From NCBI GenBank assembly GCA_023525715.1, contig CM042010.1, positions 78,431,894-78,495,893 on the forward strand: DNA of 64,000 nucleotides, read 5' to 3'. Position numbers and translations under genes: made by a program. The notes beneath the pieces are model-generated. The model saw nothing but the letters and a program-made list of their open reading frames with translations. It was not told the origin of the DNA and ran no database searches. The DNA comes from Cichorium intybus (Eukaryota > Streptophyta > Magnoliopsida > Asterales > Asteraceae). This document shows, in pieces, positions 1 to 12,013 of the stretch; position 1 is the first letter of the stretch; every line of letters begins with the position of its first letter.

Positions 1-4
1 TGAC

Positions 5-703
5 ATGAGTCGGGTACCTTACGCTTCGGCTGTGGGGTCGATCATGTACACCATGACGTGTACTCGTCCCGACGTGGCTTTTGCCTTGAGCATGGTCAGT
101 CAATACCAGGGAAACCCTGGTAGGGCACATTGGACAGCGGTCAAAAACATACTCAAGTATCTGCGAAGGATGAAGAACTTTGTTTTAGTCCTTGGAGGCT
201 GTGATACCTTGAGAGTTGACGGGTATACTGATGCAAGCTTTCAGACAGATAGAGACAACGGTCAGTCTCAGTCGGGCTGGGTATTCCTGTTGAATGGGGG
301 AGCAGTGACTTGGAAAAGTTCCAAGCAAGACACGGTGGCTGATTCAACGTGCGAATCAGAGTACATCGCAGCGAGTGAAGCGGCAAAGGAAGCGGCTTGG
401 CTGAAGAACTTCATCGGTGACCTTGGAGTAGTCCTGAGTATTCAGGAGCCTATGGAACTGTTCTGCGATAACAAAGGAGCGGTTGCCTTGACAAAGGAAC
501 CGAGAGATCATGGAAAGTCCAGACACATCGACAGAAAGTACCACTATATAAGACATAGGGTAGAAGAAGGTCACCTCATAATAAAGAGGGTATCATCAGA
601 AGATAATCCTGCAGATCCCTTGACAAAGGCTCTGAGTAGGGTTAAGTACAATCAGCATGCACGGTGCATAGGATTAACAGATGATATTAGTTTTTGTAAT
701 TAG
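5..703 (+). CDS. pol: Copia pol C-terminus: end of RT and RNase H (partial)
   Basis: The frame runs 232 codons without a stop and is the C-terminus of a Copia polyprotein. It begins in the RT-RNase H connection (Y-A-S-A-V-G-S-I-M-Y then T-R-P-D-V) and continues through RNase H: first Asp in DGYTDASF (near residue 73), the Glu in CESEYIAASEA (near 117), the next Asp in CDNKGAV (near 154), and the conserved end NPADPLTKAL. RNase H removes the RNA strand of the RNA:DNA hybrid in virus-like particles in the cytoplasm. The true start lies upstream of the window; the Met at position 5 is internal to pol. The uninterrupted frame makes this the best-preserved coding segment here. Confidence 0.93.
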   Translation: MSRVPYASAVGSIMYTMTCTRPDVAFALSMVSQYQGNPGRAHWTAVKNILKYLRRMKNFVLVLGGCDTLRVDGYTDASFQTDRDNGQSQSGWVFLLNGGAVTWKSSKQDTVADSTCESEYIAASEAAKEAAWLKNFIGDLGVVLSIQEPMELFCDNKGAVALTKEPRDHGKSRHIDRKYHYIRHRVEEGHLIIKRVSSEDNPADPLTKALSRVKYNQHARCIGLTDDISFCN

Positions 704-1568
704 ATAGGATTTGAAACTTGTTGCAATATAAATGTAATTGAATTTGGTGAATTAATAATATAGTTTTGTTGATGAGTATTTGATACTACCTTTTGTTGAT
801 TATTTATCATTGTGTTTCAATTTTGCATGTTTACTTCCTGAGTAATTTAATTATTATTCGAATATCCACAGTCACTCATGCTTTTTAGGGAGTAAGTATG
901 AATGAAGAATGTCATGAATAGTTTTGTAGATTGTCTAATGAGTTAGACATAGCAATAAGATTGCTACAATATTCATGAGTACTTAGAAATAGGGATTTTA
1001 GTATTGGATAAACTCACGCTCAACGAATTGCTTCATGGATTTCATCACAAGCAATGTTGAGATGATAATATCTTTTGATCTTTAAGAAGAGACATATGGG
1101 TTATGTTTTATTAAGCTGTTGTTCATTGACAATGCGAAAACGCAACGGTAACACGGTGTTATAAAACGTATTGTTGTGAATGATTTGACTGCTAAATGAC
1201 ATAAGTATATGAGTCGAAACTTATTCGTCCCTTGACCCTGTCGGGAAAACAGAAATCTGTAGGCCTCTCGATGATTTTGAAGTCGACTGAAAGGGTTGGC
1301 CAACCAAGACTAAATTGATATGCTCAATTGGTAGTCTTAAAGTCATATGCAAATCAGAAATCGGGAAACAGAGAATCAGACCAGGATTGATTTTAATCCA
1401 TGTCCTGAGTCTGAAAATATCTTGTTGGACGGAGGATCATCTGATCACTTATCATTGGACAGAACTGACTAGGTCAGAGTTCGGCATCGGTTTCTAGGAA
1501 GCTACAGTTGCTAATTAATTAGAGGTTAAATTGGTAATTTTAGTCATAGACTTATCCAAGTGGGAGAC
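704..1568 (+). other. Copia-1 3' untranslated region with polypurine tract
   Basis: No gene is seen in this stretch. It separates the pol stop from the LTR and ends in the purine-rich AAGTGGGAGAC (1558-1568), directly abutting the LTR start TGTTGGATTAGG, as expected for the plus-strand primer. Most of it is found again, reverse-complemented, at 58697-59420 in Copia-6, so it is a conserved part of the family and not random flank. Confidence 0.8.
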
Positions 1569-2394
<826 letters not shown>

Positions 2395-2797
2395 TAGTTT
2401 CAGAAAACCTTTCAGTTGCATGGGCAAATACCTTTTCTTGGAGTCATGCATGTTGAATTTATTCATGATCTTATCCATGTATGTACTTTGGCTAAGTCCT
2501 ATTATACGTTTTGATCTATCTATATAGATCCTTATACCAAGTATATATGTTGCATATCCTAGGTCCTTCATAGCGAAACATTTCTCAAGCCAAGTCTTCA
2601 CACTTTGCAAGGATGGGATATCGTTCCCTATAAGTAATATGTCATCTACTTAAAATACTAGGAAGACTACAACATTCTCACTATTTGGATATTTGGCATG
2701 TACAAAACCCTCCGGTTGTGCCATATACACATCCTCTGAAAGTTTTATGTTAAGGAAAGCGGTTTGTACATATATTTGTCATATCTCATAATCATAA
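2395..2797 (-). pseudogene. Copia reverse transcriptase fragment
   Basis: The minus strand encodes an internal piece of Copia RT, including VDDILLIGND (the catalytic Asp-Asp motif, near 2650-2625), then KTWLEKCFAMKDLG and ATYILGIRI, all standard Copia RT landmarks. A stop codon lies just before the VDD motif. The fragment is cut on the left by the Copia-1 LTR and on the right at 2797 by a different LTR-like sequence, so it is a relic of an older element. No start or end of a gene is present. Confidence 0.88.
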
Positions 2798-3136
2798 TGT
2801 TGGAATGGTGTCCAAGGTCATCAACTTGTGGTGATATTTCTGATGATGGCAGAAGTCCTTTTGGGTTGCTCTCAGGACCCAGAAAAGGAGACAGAGTCAA
2901 AAGAATTAAAAGAAGGAAGATTAGTTTAATTAATTTAAGGGGAAATAAATTAATTAGAAACTAGATCAATAATTTAGTTGATAAATTTATTTGAATTAAT
3001 TTAGAATCAATTAAAGGGACTTCATTGTAATTGATTAAAGGTTTAATCAAAGATATCAAAGTCCAGGGGGTACGGCCGCCAAATGGCTCCTAAGTTTGAA
3101 ACAATAAGAGCCCAGGAACTATAAATAAAGTTCTTG
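2798..3136 (+). repeat. LTR-like start (TGTTGGAATGGTGTCC...)
   Basis: At 2798 the RT fragment stops abruptly and TGTTGGAATGGTGTCCAAGG begins, a typical Copia LTR start resembling the Copia-1 LTR (TGTTGGATTAGGTGTCTAAG). A TATA-like ACTATAAATAAAG is at about 3119-3131. I could not find its right end or a partner LTR, so it may be a truncated or solo LTR. Confidence 0.55.
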
Positions 3137-3420
3137 GGATAGGGGTGGCAATGCGGTCAAGTTCGGGTTGGCGAGTCGCGGGTTGGCGGGTCAGAAAGGC
3201 CAACCCGAACATGACCCAAATAAATATTCGGGTTGGCGGGTTGCGGGTTGGCAGGTTGGTGAGTAACCTGGACATAACCCACGTAACCCGTTTAAGTATA
3301 CGGGTTAGTGGGTTGGCAGGTCAGTTCCAGGATGGTGGGTCATATACGGGTTGGCTGGTCATAAAGGCATTGGCTGATTGGTGGTTTGGCAGTTCATATG
3401 TGGGTTGGCGGGTTTAGAAT
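3137..3420. repeat. GGGTTGGCGGGT-rich segment, probable hAT-like non-autonomous transposon
   Basis: The segment opens with TAGGGGTGGCAAT (3139-3151), which matches the terminal inverted repeat I recall for a group of short plant hAT-like elements, and then holds many variants of GGGTTGGCGGGT plus inverted forms (CCAACCCGAAC). The expected closing ATTGCCACCCCTA is missing near 3420, so the right end looks truncated. Open frames on both strands are by-products of the repeats. Confidence 0.5.
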
Positions 3421-3850
3421 GGTTTTCTGTGCCTCCTTGTGTACCTGGATGCTAAGGTTACTACCTTAGATTGCCTTGCAAGTTTCCTAAATTAGGATAT
3501 AATTGTTTATTTTAATTAATTAAATGGTATTAACTGAATTAAATTAAATGAAACATTTAAAAATTTTTAAAATACATTTATATATATTAAAAGATTATTT
3601 ATATTTATAAAAGAATAAATAAAACAAAAACATTGGTCAAACCATGACTAGACTCACCCACACCAAATCGTGTATAGGGTTAGAAGGAAGGTTCTTATGA
3701 ACCTAAATGAGGATGGTTATTAAGTGGCATTTATTGCCCACCACCTTTTACCATGTGGAGTTACCGAAAGGGTTTTATAGGTCAATGTTTTTCTCTCTAA
3801 GTTAAAATTATTAACTTAAAGTATTAAAACAAAAACCTCTTATAATTATA
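3421..3850. other. AT-rich stretch without recognisable genes
   Basis: I see no coding signal. The first 200 bp are AT-rich; 3640-3800 is more balanced and might be the rest of the LTR-like sequence that starts at 2798, but I cannot show this. Confidence 0.4.
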
Positions 3851-3855
3851 TATAC

Positions 3856-4856
3856 TGTTGTCGCCAAAATCTATGTAAAGTCCGAATTATGGAAGATAGA
3901 GAGTTTCGAAGCTGAGAGGATCCGAAAGTAGGACAAGTCGGAAGACTTGAGTGGTTTGCTGAAGGATTAAGTTAGGAAACTTGAGGTATTTTACTTAGAT
4001 AGATCTTTAAAAGCTCAACAATAATAAAGTGTACAAACAGTTAACAAACTTGAAATGTAAAGACAAGAAGATTGAAATACTAGAAATTAAAAGAGCACAA
4101 TAAGAACAGATAATAACAAGATAGGATTTGATGCAATAAGAGGATTTTATATATCAAAGATGAATTGTTACAAATCAGCTCTCAAAACACATAAGGACTA
4201 AGTGAAGACTTGGTCTCCCTTTTATAGTGCAATGGAAGACCGTCGGATAATATCCTATGGACTGAAGAGCAGACAACACGTCTCTCTTCAGTTAGACAAC
4301 ATGGATTAAACTAATATAATAATACAATGTCAGACTAGGGTGGCTTATCTAGAATATAAAAATACAAACACTATATGCGACATGCTTCTAAAAGCCCACG
4401 CCTGATCTAGTCTAATCATTCTCTATAACCAAAAGTATTTATCCATTTGTCTTATCTTTAACTTCAGTCTTCAGTCTTCAGTCTTCATAAATGTTGATTG
4501 ATCATAAGAGTCTTCGGAATCACTTGATTTGCAGTACCAAAATCCTGGACTGGATTTCGGTAACTTGGCCTTTTTGGAATATTGATATTTCGGAACAAGG
4601 CTTTCGAACTTGCTAATCTTCTGATCTTCGAACTTGGTCTTCTGACCTGATGTCTTCTGAACTTGATAGTCTTCATGTGCCAAGAACTTACTTTGCATAG
4701 TTCCGAAATCCAAGACTGGATTTTGTTATTTCGTAATTCAAACAAATACATTTAAAACACAAGACGATCATAAGCAAACAAAAGTTTAACTACCACCATC
4801 ACAGTCTATCCAACACAAACACCGGGTTGGTCAACGACCCGTTCAGAACATTAACA
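3856..4856 (-). repeat. 3' LTR of the SIRE-like element (1001 bp)
   Basis: It matches 18905-20023 along its length with scattered substitutions, but lacks a block of about 118 bp present there at about 19825-19945. On the minus strand it starts TGTTAATGTTCTGAACGGG. A TATA box (GCACTATAAAAGG on the minus strand) lies near 4216-4230. Confidence 0.95.
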
Positions 4857-4871
4857 ATTCCTCCTTCGGTG
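4857..4871 (-). other. Polypurine tract of the SIRE-like element
   Basis: Minus strand ACCGAAGGAGGAAT directly precedes the 3' LTR start TGTTAATG. This is the expected plus-strand DNA primer position. Confidence 0.85.
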
Positions 4872-6654
4872 ACCAACCGAGGGGTTTGATCTTCTAGTCT
4901 TCATGGCTTCTCCAGAACGGCTTGTCTGCATGCGTATTACCAGAACTTTCTGACTCCGAGCATCCAATTCATCCTCAACAATAACTCGTTTGCTGCTTCT
5001 GGATCTGATTGGGGAGCTTTGTTTATAGCTTTAACAAAGCCTTCCAGCACTACGTTTGAAGCTCTACGGATTTGTTCCGCTAGGAAGAAGAGTAGGTTAT
5101 CCTTTTTGGATTTATCTTTGAAGATGATTCCGAGTGATGGATCAGTGGTAACTCCTCTTTCCCGATCAGTTCTGCCATATGGCATAGAAAAATCAATTGT
5201 TTCCTAAAATTGGTCATGTGGATAATTTTTTACTATTTTGAATATTTCGCCATCTCTGGAACAAAATTCTTCAATGAGTTGATGCAAAAAGCGTTTGGCT
5301 GCAATGAATGCTTCCTTACAGTCCTTGCTTCTCTCAACCATGGAAGCCAACTTCATAATTATAGAGTAGATATCAGAAGGATTCATTTTTCGGAAATCTG
5401 CTTCTATTGTCAACATCTTTTCATTTTTGCGTACGATCTTATATTCATAGAAGTTGGATTTATCATATGTTCTCCTTTTCACACTGGTTACGGAAGTAAT
5501 TGGTTCAATAGACTAGGTATTGATTTGGGGTTGAGTATACCTATCCAGAAATTTTTGAATTCGGAGCCTTACTTCTGATGGGGTGTTGCGATTTGGGACA
5601 ACTGAGAAGTTCAAAGAATAAACATATTTGTCTCCATTTGTGGTCAACAGGATGTCCCAATCTGGTTGGATTTTTTGGAGGAGCATAAGACTTATGAGGG
5701 TGAAAGTCTGAGTCTGTGAGAGTTCGAAAGTGAGAGACAGGAGTGGAGATAGTCTGACTTGGACCTGGACCGGCTGTTGCTGCGGCAGCTTCTGCTTTTT
5801 CTTCAGCATCCCATCGTTCAGCAAAGAGTTGAGCTCTGGCATCGAAATATTGGTCTTTCTTTGCTTGAAGTTCTGGAGGATCAGAAGCTTTGATGGGAGA
5901 ATAGAGAAGATTGTCATCTTTTGTGTGGATCAGAACTCGGATCGGGGAGATAGGTCTTTTTGGAGGAAAGGGGGTATTGGAATTTTCGCATCGTGAGGGG
6001 GTGTTGGAATTTTCGGAGTTTGCTTGGGGGAATCCTCAGTTTCCTTGGTGCCACTTGGACCAACTGTGGCATCTTCCATCATCCCATCATCATTATCATC
6101 ATCTTCTTCTTCATCATAATCATCTTCATCAACATCATCATCTTCTTTATCAACCAGAACCGCCTTTCCCCCTCCTAGGGCTCCTCAAGAAGTCGAAGGG
6201 GGCACATGTAGGAGGTTGAGGATCGCCTCAAGCTTTGTTGTTACCTCCTTGGAAATTTTGTCAATTTCATCAGAAATAGTCGAGGAGGCAGCATTTTTGA
6301 ATTGTGCACAAGTTTCGATATTCAAACTTGTGGCCACCTTAATCTGCTGTATAGGACCATTCATTGTATCGATTATCTTTTTATGAGTGTTGGTCAGCAG
6401 TTGAAGAAGAAGAAAGTGTGTTTTCCTGAGGGATTCATTCTCAGAAATAACTCCATGAAGATATTTAGAAAGATGTTCCAGAAAGAATCCTATTTTGTTA
6501 TCTACTAGCTTAGTGATGTTAGTGAGATTGGTCTCTGATTGTTGAACGGCTCACATGATGGCGTATGCTTTCTTCAGAAGGTCTTTGGCATCAGATTGCC
6601 TTTTCTCATCTACTTCTTTAAGACCTGCTGAAAGTGCCTTCTGGCCTTCCCCTT

Positions 6655-8003
6655 TGTAACACCCGGTTTTTAATAAAACATCTTCATTTAAATAAATATC
6701 AATTTATTCAATAATTAACATTTTGAAGATATTTAAAAATCATTTTAAACATCAATTCACCGCATAAATCTCCACATAAGTAGCATCAGTGTGTACCCGT
6801 CATGCCTGGCCGTCATTTCCACCTGTACAACCTGAAATGGTAATTTAATAGGGAAGGATAAGCACACGACTTAGTGAGTTCCAACAACTACACAGCATAT
6901 CAGCTACACATACTTTACCCCTATAGGAAAATATAGCTATTTATCACACATAACCTGCTCTACCCAGTACGTCGAATTATAGTCTTTTACTCAGCATTTC
7001 GAGTCGCGCATACTCTGTATGTCGAGTCATGCGTATCTACTCAGTGTCTTTTGCTCGTATCTCTATATTACTCAGTACGTCGACCCCACACACACCATAA
7101 CCCAACCCATACAATTATAACAGGAAGGTATATACACACAACTTGGTACAATTCACCAACATATTATAAACATCTTATAAACACACAAAATACAGTAAAG
7201 GACATATAACATCCACACAATGTAGTGAGAAACTCACCTGATTATAGTCGACTACAGCGTTTATCTTTGCTTCGTATTCCCTCTTTAACTGTTAACACAG
7301 TAAGACATTTATCACTATTTACTCCTTAACTATACCATAGTTGCATCACTAAACTCTTCCATAATTCCAACATGATACCTCGTGATTTATCAAGTAAAGG
7401 ATAGCCAGGTAGAAGATTAGTTGGGGTGGCAGGATCCTTTCAGCATTTTAGCCTTTCGGAAAATCCAACAACCAGATCCCAAGTAATCGGCCTAGACACC
7501 ATCCTCGTAAGTAAATCACTCGGTATTATTTTTGGAATTACGAATAGTATAACCTCTACATATTATATTTTAACACTTATAAACCACTAGAGAAATACGA
7601 TAGCGATTACTCACTTAAGATTGACGTTTTCGCAAAGCCTTGGCACGTTTCCCGTTCCGCTCTTCCAACACTTCCCGAGCACCTCGTTACCTGCTACCGC
7701 TCGCTCCTAACTCCTCCCGACCTATTTTCCTCACCAGAACACTCCTCGATATCGTAAGGTTGTTTGGTGTTTGTTGTGGGTTGAAATGAAGAAGTTGGGC
7801 CTCTATTTATAGGGCTTGAAAACACTATTCACGACGTCATCACGACGTCATCACGACATCATCGTCGACGTCGTCACGACATCATCGTCGATGTCATCAC
7901 GACGTCATCACGACATCATCGTCGACGTCATCACGAGGTAAGCGCTTACTTCATTTCTCGGGTACTATTCACAACGTTTTTTTTTTTAAAAACGGTCGTT
8001 ACA
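6655..8003 (-). repeat. Tekay-like Gypsy solo LTR nested in the post-pol gene
   Basis: On the minus strand it starts TGTAACGACCGTTTTT and ends ...AAAACCGGGTGTTACA, typical of Tekay/Del-type Gypsy LTRs. The flanks are CCCTT (6650-6654) and CCCGT (8004-8008), a target duplication with one change. No primer site, polypurine tract or second LTR is present, so it is a solo LTR from recombination. A TATA box (CCCTATAAATAG on the minus strand, about 7816-7804) follows an array of CGACGTCATCA repeats. Confidence 0.85.
7826..7938 (-). repeat. Tandem ACGACGTCATC array in the solo LTR
   Basis: About ten diverged copies of an 11-bp unit. Many contain GACGTCAT, that is, TGACG on the minus strand, the core bound by plant TGA/bZIP factors in as-1-type elements (family knowledge). 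The array ends about 14 nt before the TATA box. Confidence 0.85.
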
Positions 8004-8917
8004 CCCGTCCATGTCCAGAATTATGTGCTTTTTCTCAAAATCAGCAACTCTGGTTTTGAGTTCTGAAATTTCTTTCACTAGAGCCTCCTGATTCTAAGAG
8101 GCTTTGAGTTCAGAAATCAAGGTGATCAAGGAATCCACTTTCTGATGTAGAGCTTCATCTTTAGCAGGAGGAGCAGAGGATTGAGGAGGTACTTCGGTGT
8201 CTGCTTTGTGAGATGATGAATTAGTATCACTTAGATTAAAACCCGAAACAGGAGATAGCTTTGGCTTGTCCACCTCTTGATCATCTCCTAAGAGAGTAAT
8301 ATCAACAGTTTTAGAGATGGTGTCTAAGAGTATAACTCAGGAGCCGGACTTAGCAGAGGTAGGTTTGGAGACTGTTGGCTTGTTTTTCTTTGCTTCGGTG
8401 GCCTGGTAACGTTCCCAAGTGAGAGGAGCAATCTGGGAGGCCACATTAGCCCAAAATTTTTTGATGGATCAAACACATAATGAGGGTCATCAACTAATTT
8501 GAAAAGATCCACTGTTAGGAATTGGTTGATGCTGGAGATGAGTTCTGACTTTCTTTTTCGAGCATCCTTGACATCTAGGTGATCTGAGTCCAGAGGAGGA
8601 CCATAGGAATCGATCAGCATTTGTTCAATATTGCGAGATCCAAAGCGTTTCTAAAGAAGAGACACGTGAGTGTCTTGAGCTTCAACTGCCTGTCGGAACT
8701 TCCAGGATTCGAAAAAGTTGATTCCTGGAGGTGGTTTGGATATGATTCTTTCGGAAGATGGGGGGATTTGTGTTTCTTTTTCCTTCTCTTTTTCTTTCTC
8801 TTTTTCTTTCTCTGGTAAGTTCTGTGTTTCCACCACTTTTTCTTTTTCTTGAGTTTCTTCTGAGTCCTGAGAGTTCTGTTTTTCCTTATTCTTTTCGGAC
8901 TCATTATCTTTTAAAGT

Positions 8918-9514
8918 CTAATCAACAGGTTGAAAGATGATATATAGAATTAGAACTATAGATAGTGGAAACATATTCCGAGGGTAACACATCCCTGGGG
9001 GAAAACCGAATTCATTGTATCACATAGATATAAAATTCAGACCAAAAATTTATTTTGGATTCCAAAAAATCTAATATTTTTGTTTCACAGTTTGTTGAAA
9101 CACAGAAGTTAGAACAAGTGTGACCAAATACTGCTGAATATGTATCTGGATTTCTCAAGTGCCAATGACGATGAAAAATACATTGTCCAACAGGGCACTC
9201 AGTTATGACTTATGTGAAATAAGTGAAATTTTATTCCAAATAGAAGTTGTCCTAACTGGGTGAGGTTTAGTATACATGGGAGTTCCGAAGAGAGTGTGAT
9301 TTTAGTAACATGAGTTTAGAAGAAATTCATTCAGAAGAAAGTACAAGTTCAGAAACATGTGTGCAGAGAAATAGGTTCAGAGACATTTATCCAGAGAAAC
9401 AGGTTCAGAAACATGTATTCGGAAAGTCATTCAAAAGAAGAATAAAGAATAAGAGAGAAGGATGTTCAGAAGATCATTAAGAGATTTAGAATATTCATAA
9501 ATGAATAAGTGTAC
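8918..9514 (-). other. Probable intron in the post-pol gene
   Basis: On the minus strand AAAGAG|GTACAC forms a donor with its GT at 9514-9513, and a pyrimidine-rich stretch leads to CTGTTGATTAG ending at 8918. Joining the flanks keeps reading phase: the Lys-rich exon ending KRTKE continues as TLKDNESEKNKEKQ and then the Glu-Lys repeats. The 597 bp between have stops in all frames. Inferred from sequence only. Confidence 0.55.
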
Positions 9515-10486
9515 CTCTTTTGTCCTTTTTTGTTTCTTCTTTTGAGGCTGCTTTGCAGGAGAGACCTTAGAGGCTTTCTTCTTTCCTTTACCTTTGAGGG
9601 GAAGTTCTTTGAGCAGAGATTTAGGAGGATAAGATGTAGAGTTTGTAGTATCGAACAGGTGTTTGATGATAAGTTCATTGGTGGGGTCACAAATTTTGTA
9701 AAATGCCTGTGGAAGTCTCTGAATTGAATCGAAGATGAAGACTGTTTTCGGAGTGTAGGGGGCTGTTGGTCCCAGTACTAGTGGTCTGTCATCATCTTCT
9801 GTTGGAATAGAAATCTGGTTGATGTTGTAAAGAAATTCGATACACATAGCCCAATACCTAACCGAATGTAAACGTTTGGGGGCTTTCTGCGAGACAGCGA
9901 CATAAGACATAAAGTCTTCAAAGAGTATCCCCGCATAGTTAACAGGTTTGCCAGTGTACAGGCTCCATAGCAATTCGAGCATTCGTCTGCTCATTTGGTC
10001 TGTGCCACCAGTCTTCCCTGTTAAGCTTCAAACACAGTAGTGCATAATGCATTGCCATAAGGGTGATAGATGGCTCTTCTTGAGTGAGGAAAGGTTCTCA
10101 AGAATGTATTTGTATCCCATTTGATACAACATATTGGTGAGCTCAGATTGAGATGGTGCATCGTATTTGTCGTGACGTACTCGTAGGCGGAGGGCTGCTC
10201 CAAAAGCATTTCTTTCCAACTTTATCTGTTTACCGGTTGAGAGAGTGACCATGATGTGGTCTTCCTGTTTTTTGCCGTACAAATGGTCTTCTCAACGAGT
10301 GGCACTGGTATGGCGGGGGCGGCATCGAAGAATGCTCGTAAAAGGGGGTGTCTGCTTAATATGTGGACGACTACCTGTAGATAGTCCTTGAACGCAGATG
10401 GGTTACTTGGGACCGGAATGTTGCACTTGGTAATGGTGACATTGCCTCTACCAGTAGAACCTCCACTTTTGGATGAAGTTACCATT

Positions 10487-10995
10487 CTAACAGTGAACTA
10501 GCAAGATCAAAAGGCAAAACATACCAAAAATTTAGAATTTTGATAAGAACGGTGATGAACAGCGAAGAACAAAAAGCAAAAACAATACTCAGTGGGATCT
10601 GTATTAAGTCTGAAATCACTATTCTGATGAACAATCTATGTGTATATAACAAAGATAAAGTTTAAAGTAGACAAGTCTTAGCAAAAACATTAAGAACATC
10701 AAGATGTTCTTAGGGTTTCTGACAAACCTTCAAGAACACTAAAAGATGGCATTTTTTGCAGATAAAAAGAATGTAGAAGACTGTAAAGGCGTACCTTGAG
10801 TGAAGAAAATAATCTGAGAAAGTAGGTGGAAGTATAGAAGAAGATTATCGGAGACGTCAGCGTATGCAGATGCGCCGGAGGAAAGTTACAGAGGTTAGGG
10901 TTTCACAGTTCGAGAGAAAGTGAGGGAGATAGAGAGATTGAAGAAGATGAAGCAAGGAGAGAGAAAGAAAGGGGGAAACAGTTATAAGCGTTTAA
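10487..10995 (-). promoter_or_regulatory. Promoter-like leader with 5'-UTR intron upstream of the post-pol gene
   Basis: On the minus strand there is a TATA-like CTTATAAC (about 10989-10981), then a CT-rich leader as in many plant 5' UTRs, then a donor CTCAAG|GTACGC (GT at 10794-10793) and an acceptor TTCACTGTTAG ending at 10487, two bases before the ATG at 10485. The 308-bp intron would lie wholly in the 5' UTR. This suggests the gene is made from its own promoter rather than by readthrough from pol. Confidence 0.5.
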
Positions 10996-12013
10996 AAATT
11001 CGAGGAAAACCGTCGATGGGAGTGAAACGACGTCTGAAAGGATGTGTCAAAAAAAGTGTTACCTTGGCATTTAATGTCAAGTCATGATGAAACGGAATGG
11101 TCCACTCAGGGATAGACACGTCTGGCATTGTTACAGATTTATTTAAAAAATATACTGAATATTAATTTCTAATAATTGAATATTTATTGTGATAATATTT
11201 AATACACATTCCTTCATTAAATTGGTCTTTTCTGAGTTTCGAAAATAACAAGTACAGAAATGTGGGATAAAAAAATGTGTACCTTGATTGCTGATTGAAT
11301 ACGTTCCGAATGCAATAATTCAGAAAATTTTATGAAATATTTCCGAAGAGAGTATTTTTAGAAGTGCAAGTTCAGGAAATTATTTTTTGAAAAACTGATG
11401 TCTCCGTAAATGAAGAATCTTCAGAAAATGTAAAACTCAGGAGTGGGGTTTGAAACAAGGTTAACTTAGAAAATGTTCCGAAAATTTTGCATTTCTGAAG
11501 ATTGAGAATTTTGAACTTTGAAGTTTGACAATTTGGATAAGATCAGGAGATTGAACGCTTAGAGATTCTGAAGCTGAAAATTCAGAAGTCTAAGATTAAA
11601 CGAAGTGGCTCAGAACTTGAGTATTTCCGAAAATGAAAATAAAGAAGAGTATTTTCAAACGACGTTGTCTAAAAGTAAGTTCGGAAAAATTTGACCTTTT
11701 GAAATTTTGAAAATTTTAGATGTTTTGAGAAACTTGAATTTCAGAAATTTAAGATTTTAAATAATGTTTCTCAAAAGTTTATTCAGAAATCGACAATTTC
11801 AGAAGTTTGATATGTTCAGAAGTTTTAAACGAAACGAGGTTCTTTTTCGGAAAACGGCGGTTCAGAGATTCAATTTTTTTACATTTTGAAAGATTTGAAG
11901 AAGGAAAAGATGTTTTTCAGAAAGAGTATAGTTCAAAAACTGAGAATGGGGGGTTCCAAAAAAATATGGAACATCAAAAGATGAACTATGAACCAATTAG
12001 GCATAAGGTAAAA
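10996..12013 (-). other. Spacer between pol and the post-pol gene
   Basis: About 1 kb with no convincing frame on either strand. It is rich in short GAA/TTC-type motifs (repeated TTCAGAA and TTCCGAA) and AT-rich words. A spacer of this kind also follows the RNase H of Copia-5 (53840-55620). Confidence 0.5.

Larger units (their letters stand above)
4937..10485 (-). pseudogene. Post-pol (envelope-like) gene of the SIRE-like element, broken
   Basis: A long gene follows pol on the same strand. Read from 10485 leftwards it has an N-terminal globular part (MVTSSKSGGS start; a conserved patch LTGKTGGTDQMSRRMLELLW near 10010-9950), a Lys-rich end at 9550, a probable intron (9514-8918), a highly charged Glu-Lys repeat, a segment with DLFKLVDDPHYVFDP, coiled-coil-like stretches (about 6550-6200), an Asp/Glu-rich run (about 6170-6060), and a C-terminal helical part ending at 4937 (LLLRMNWMLGVRKFW then stop). 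A solo LTR interrupts it at 6655-8003. I recall this family as the extra gene of SIRE/Maximus-type elements; it is often called envelope-like because of position and coiled coils, but no function is proven. I see no clear signal peptide or membrane span. Several frameshifts and stops. Confidence 0.75.

Noticed and set aside
3090..3417. Overlapping open frames on both strands
   Set aside because: By-product of the GGGTTGGCGGGT repeats; no domain and no other coding sign.
8621..8940. Phe/Leu-rich plus-strand frames resembling membrane segments
   Set aside because: Antisense of the Glu/Lys repeats of the post-pol gene.
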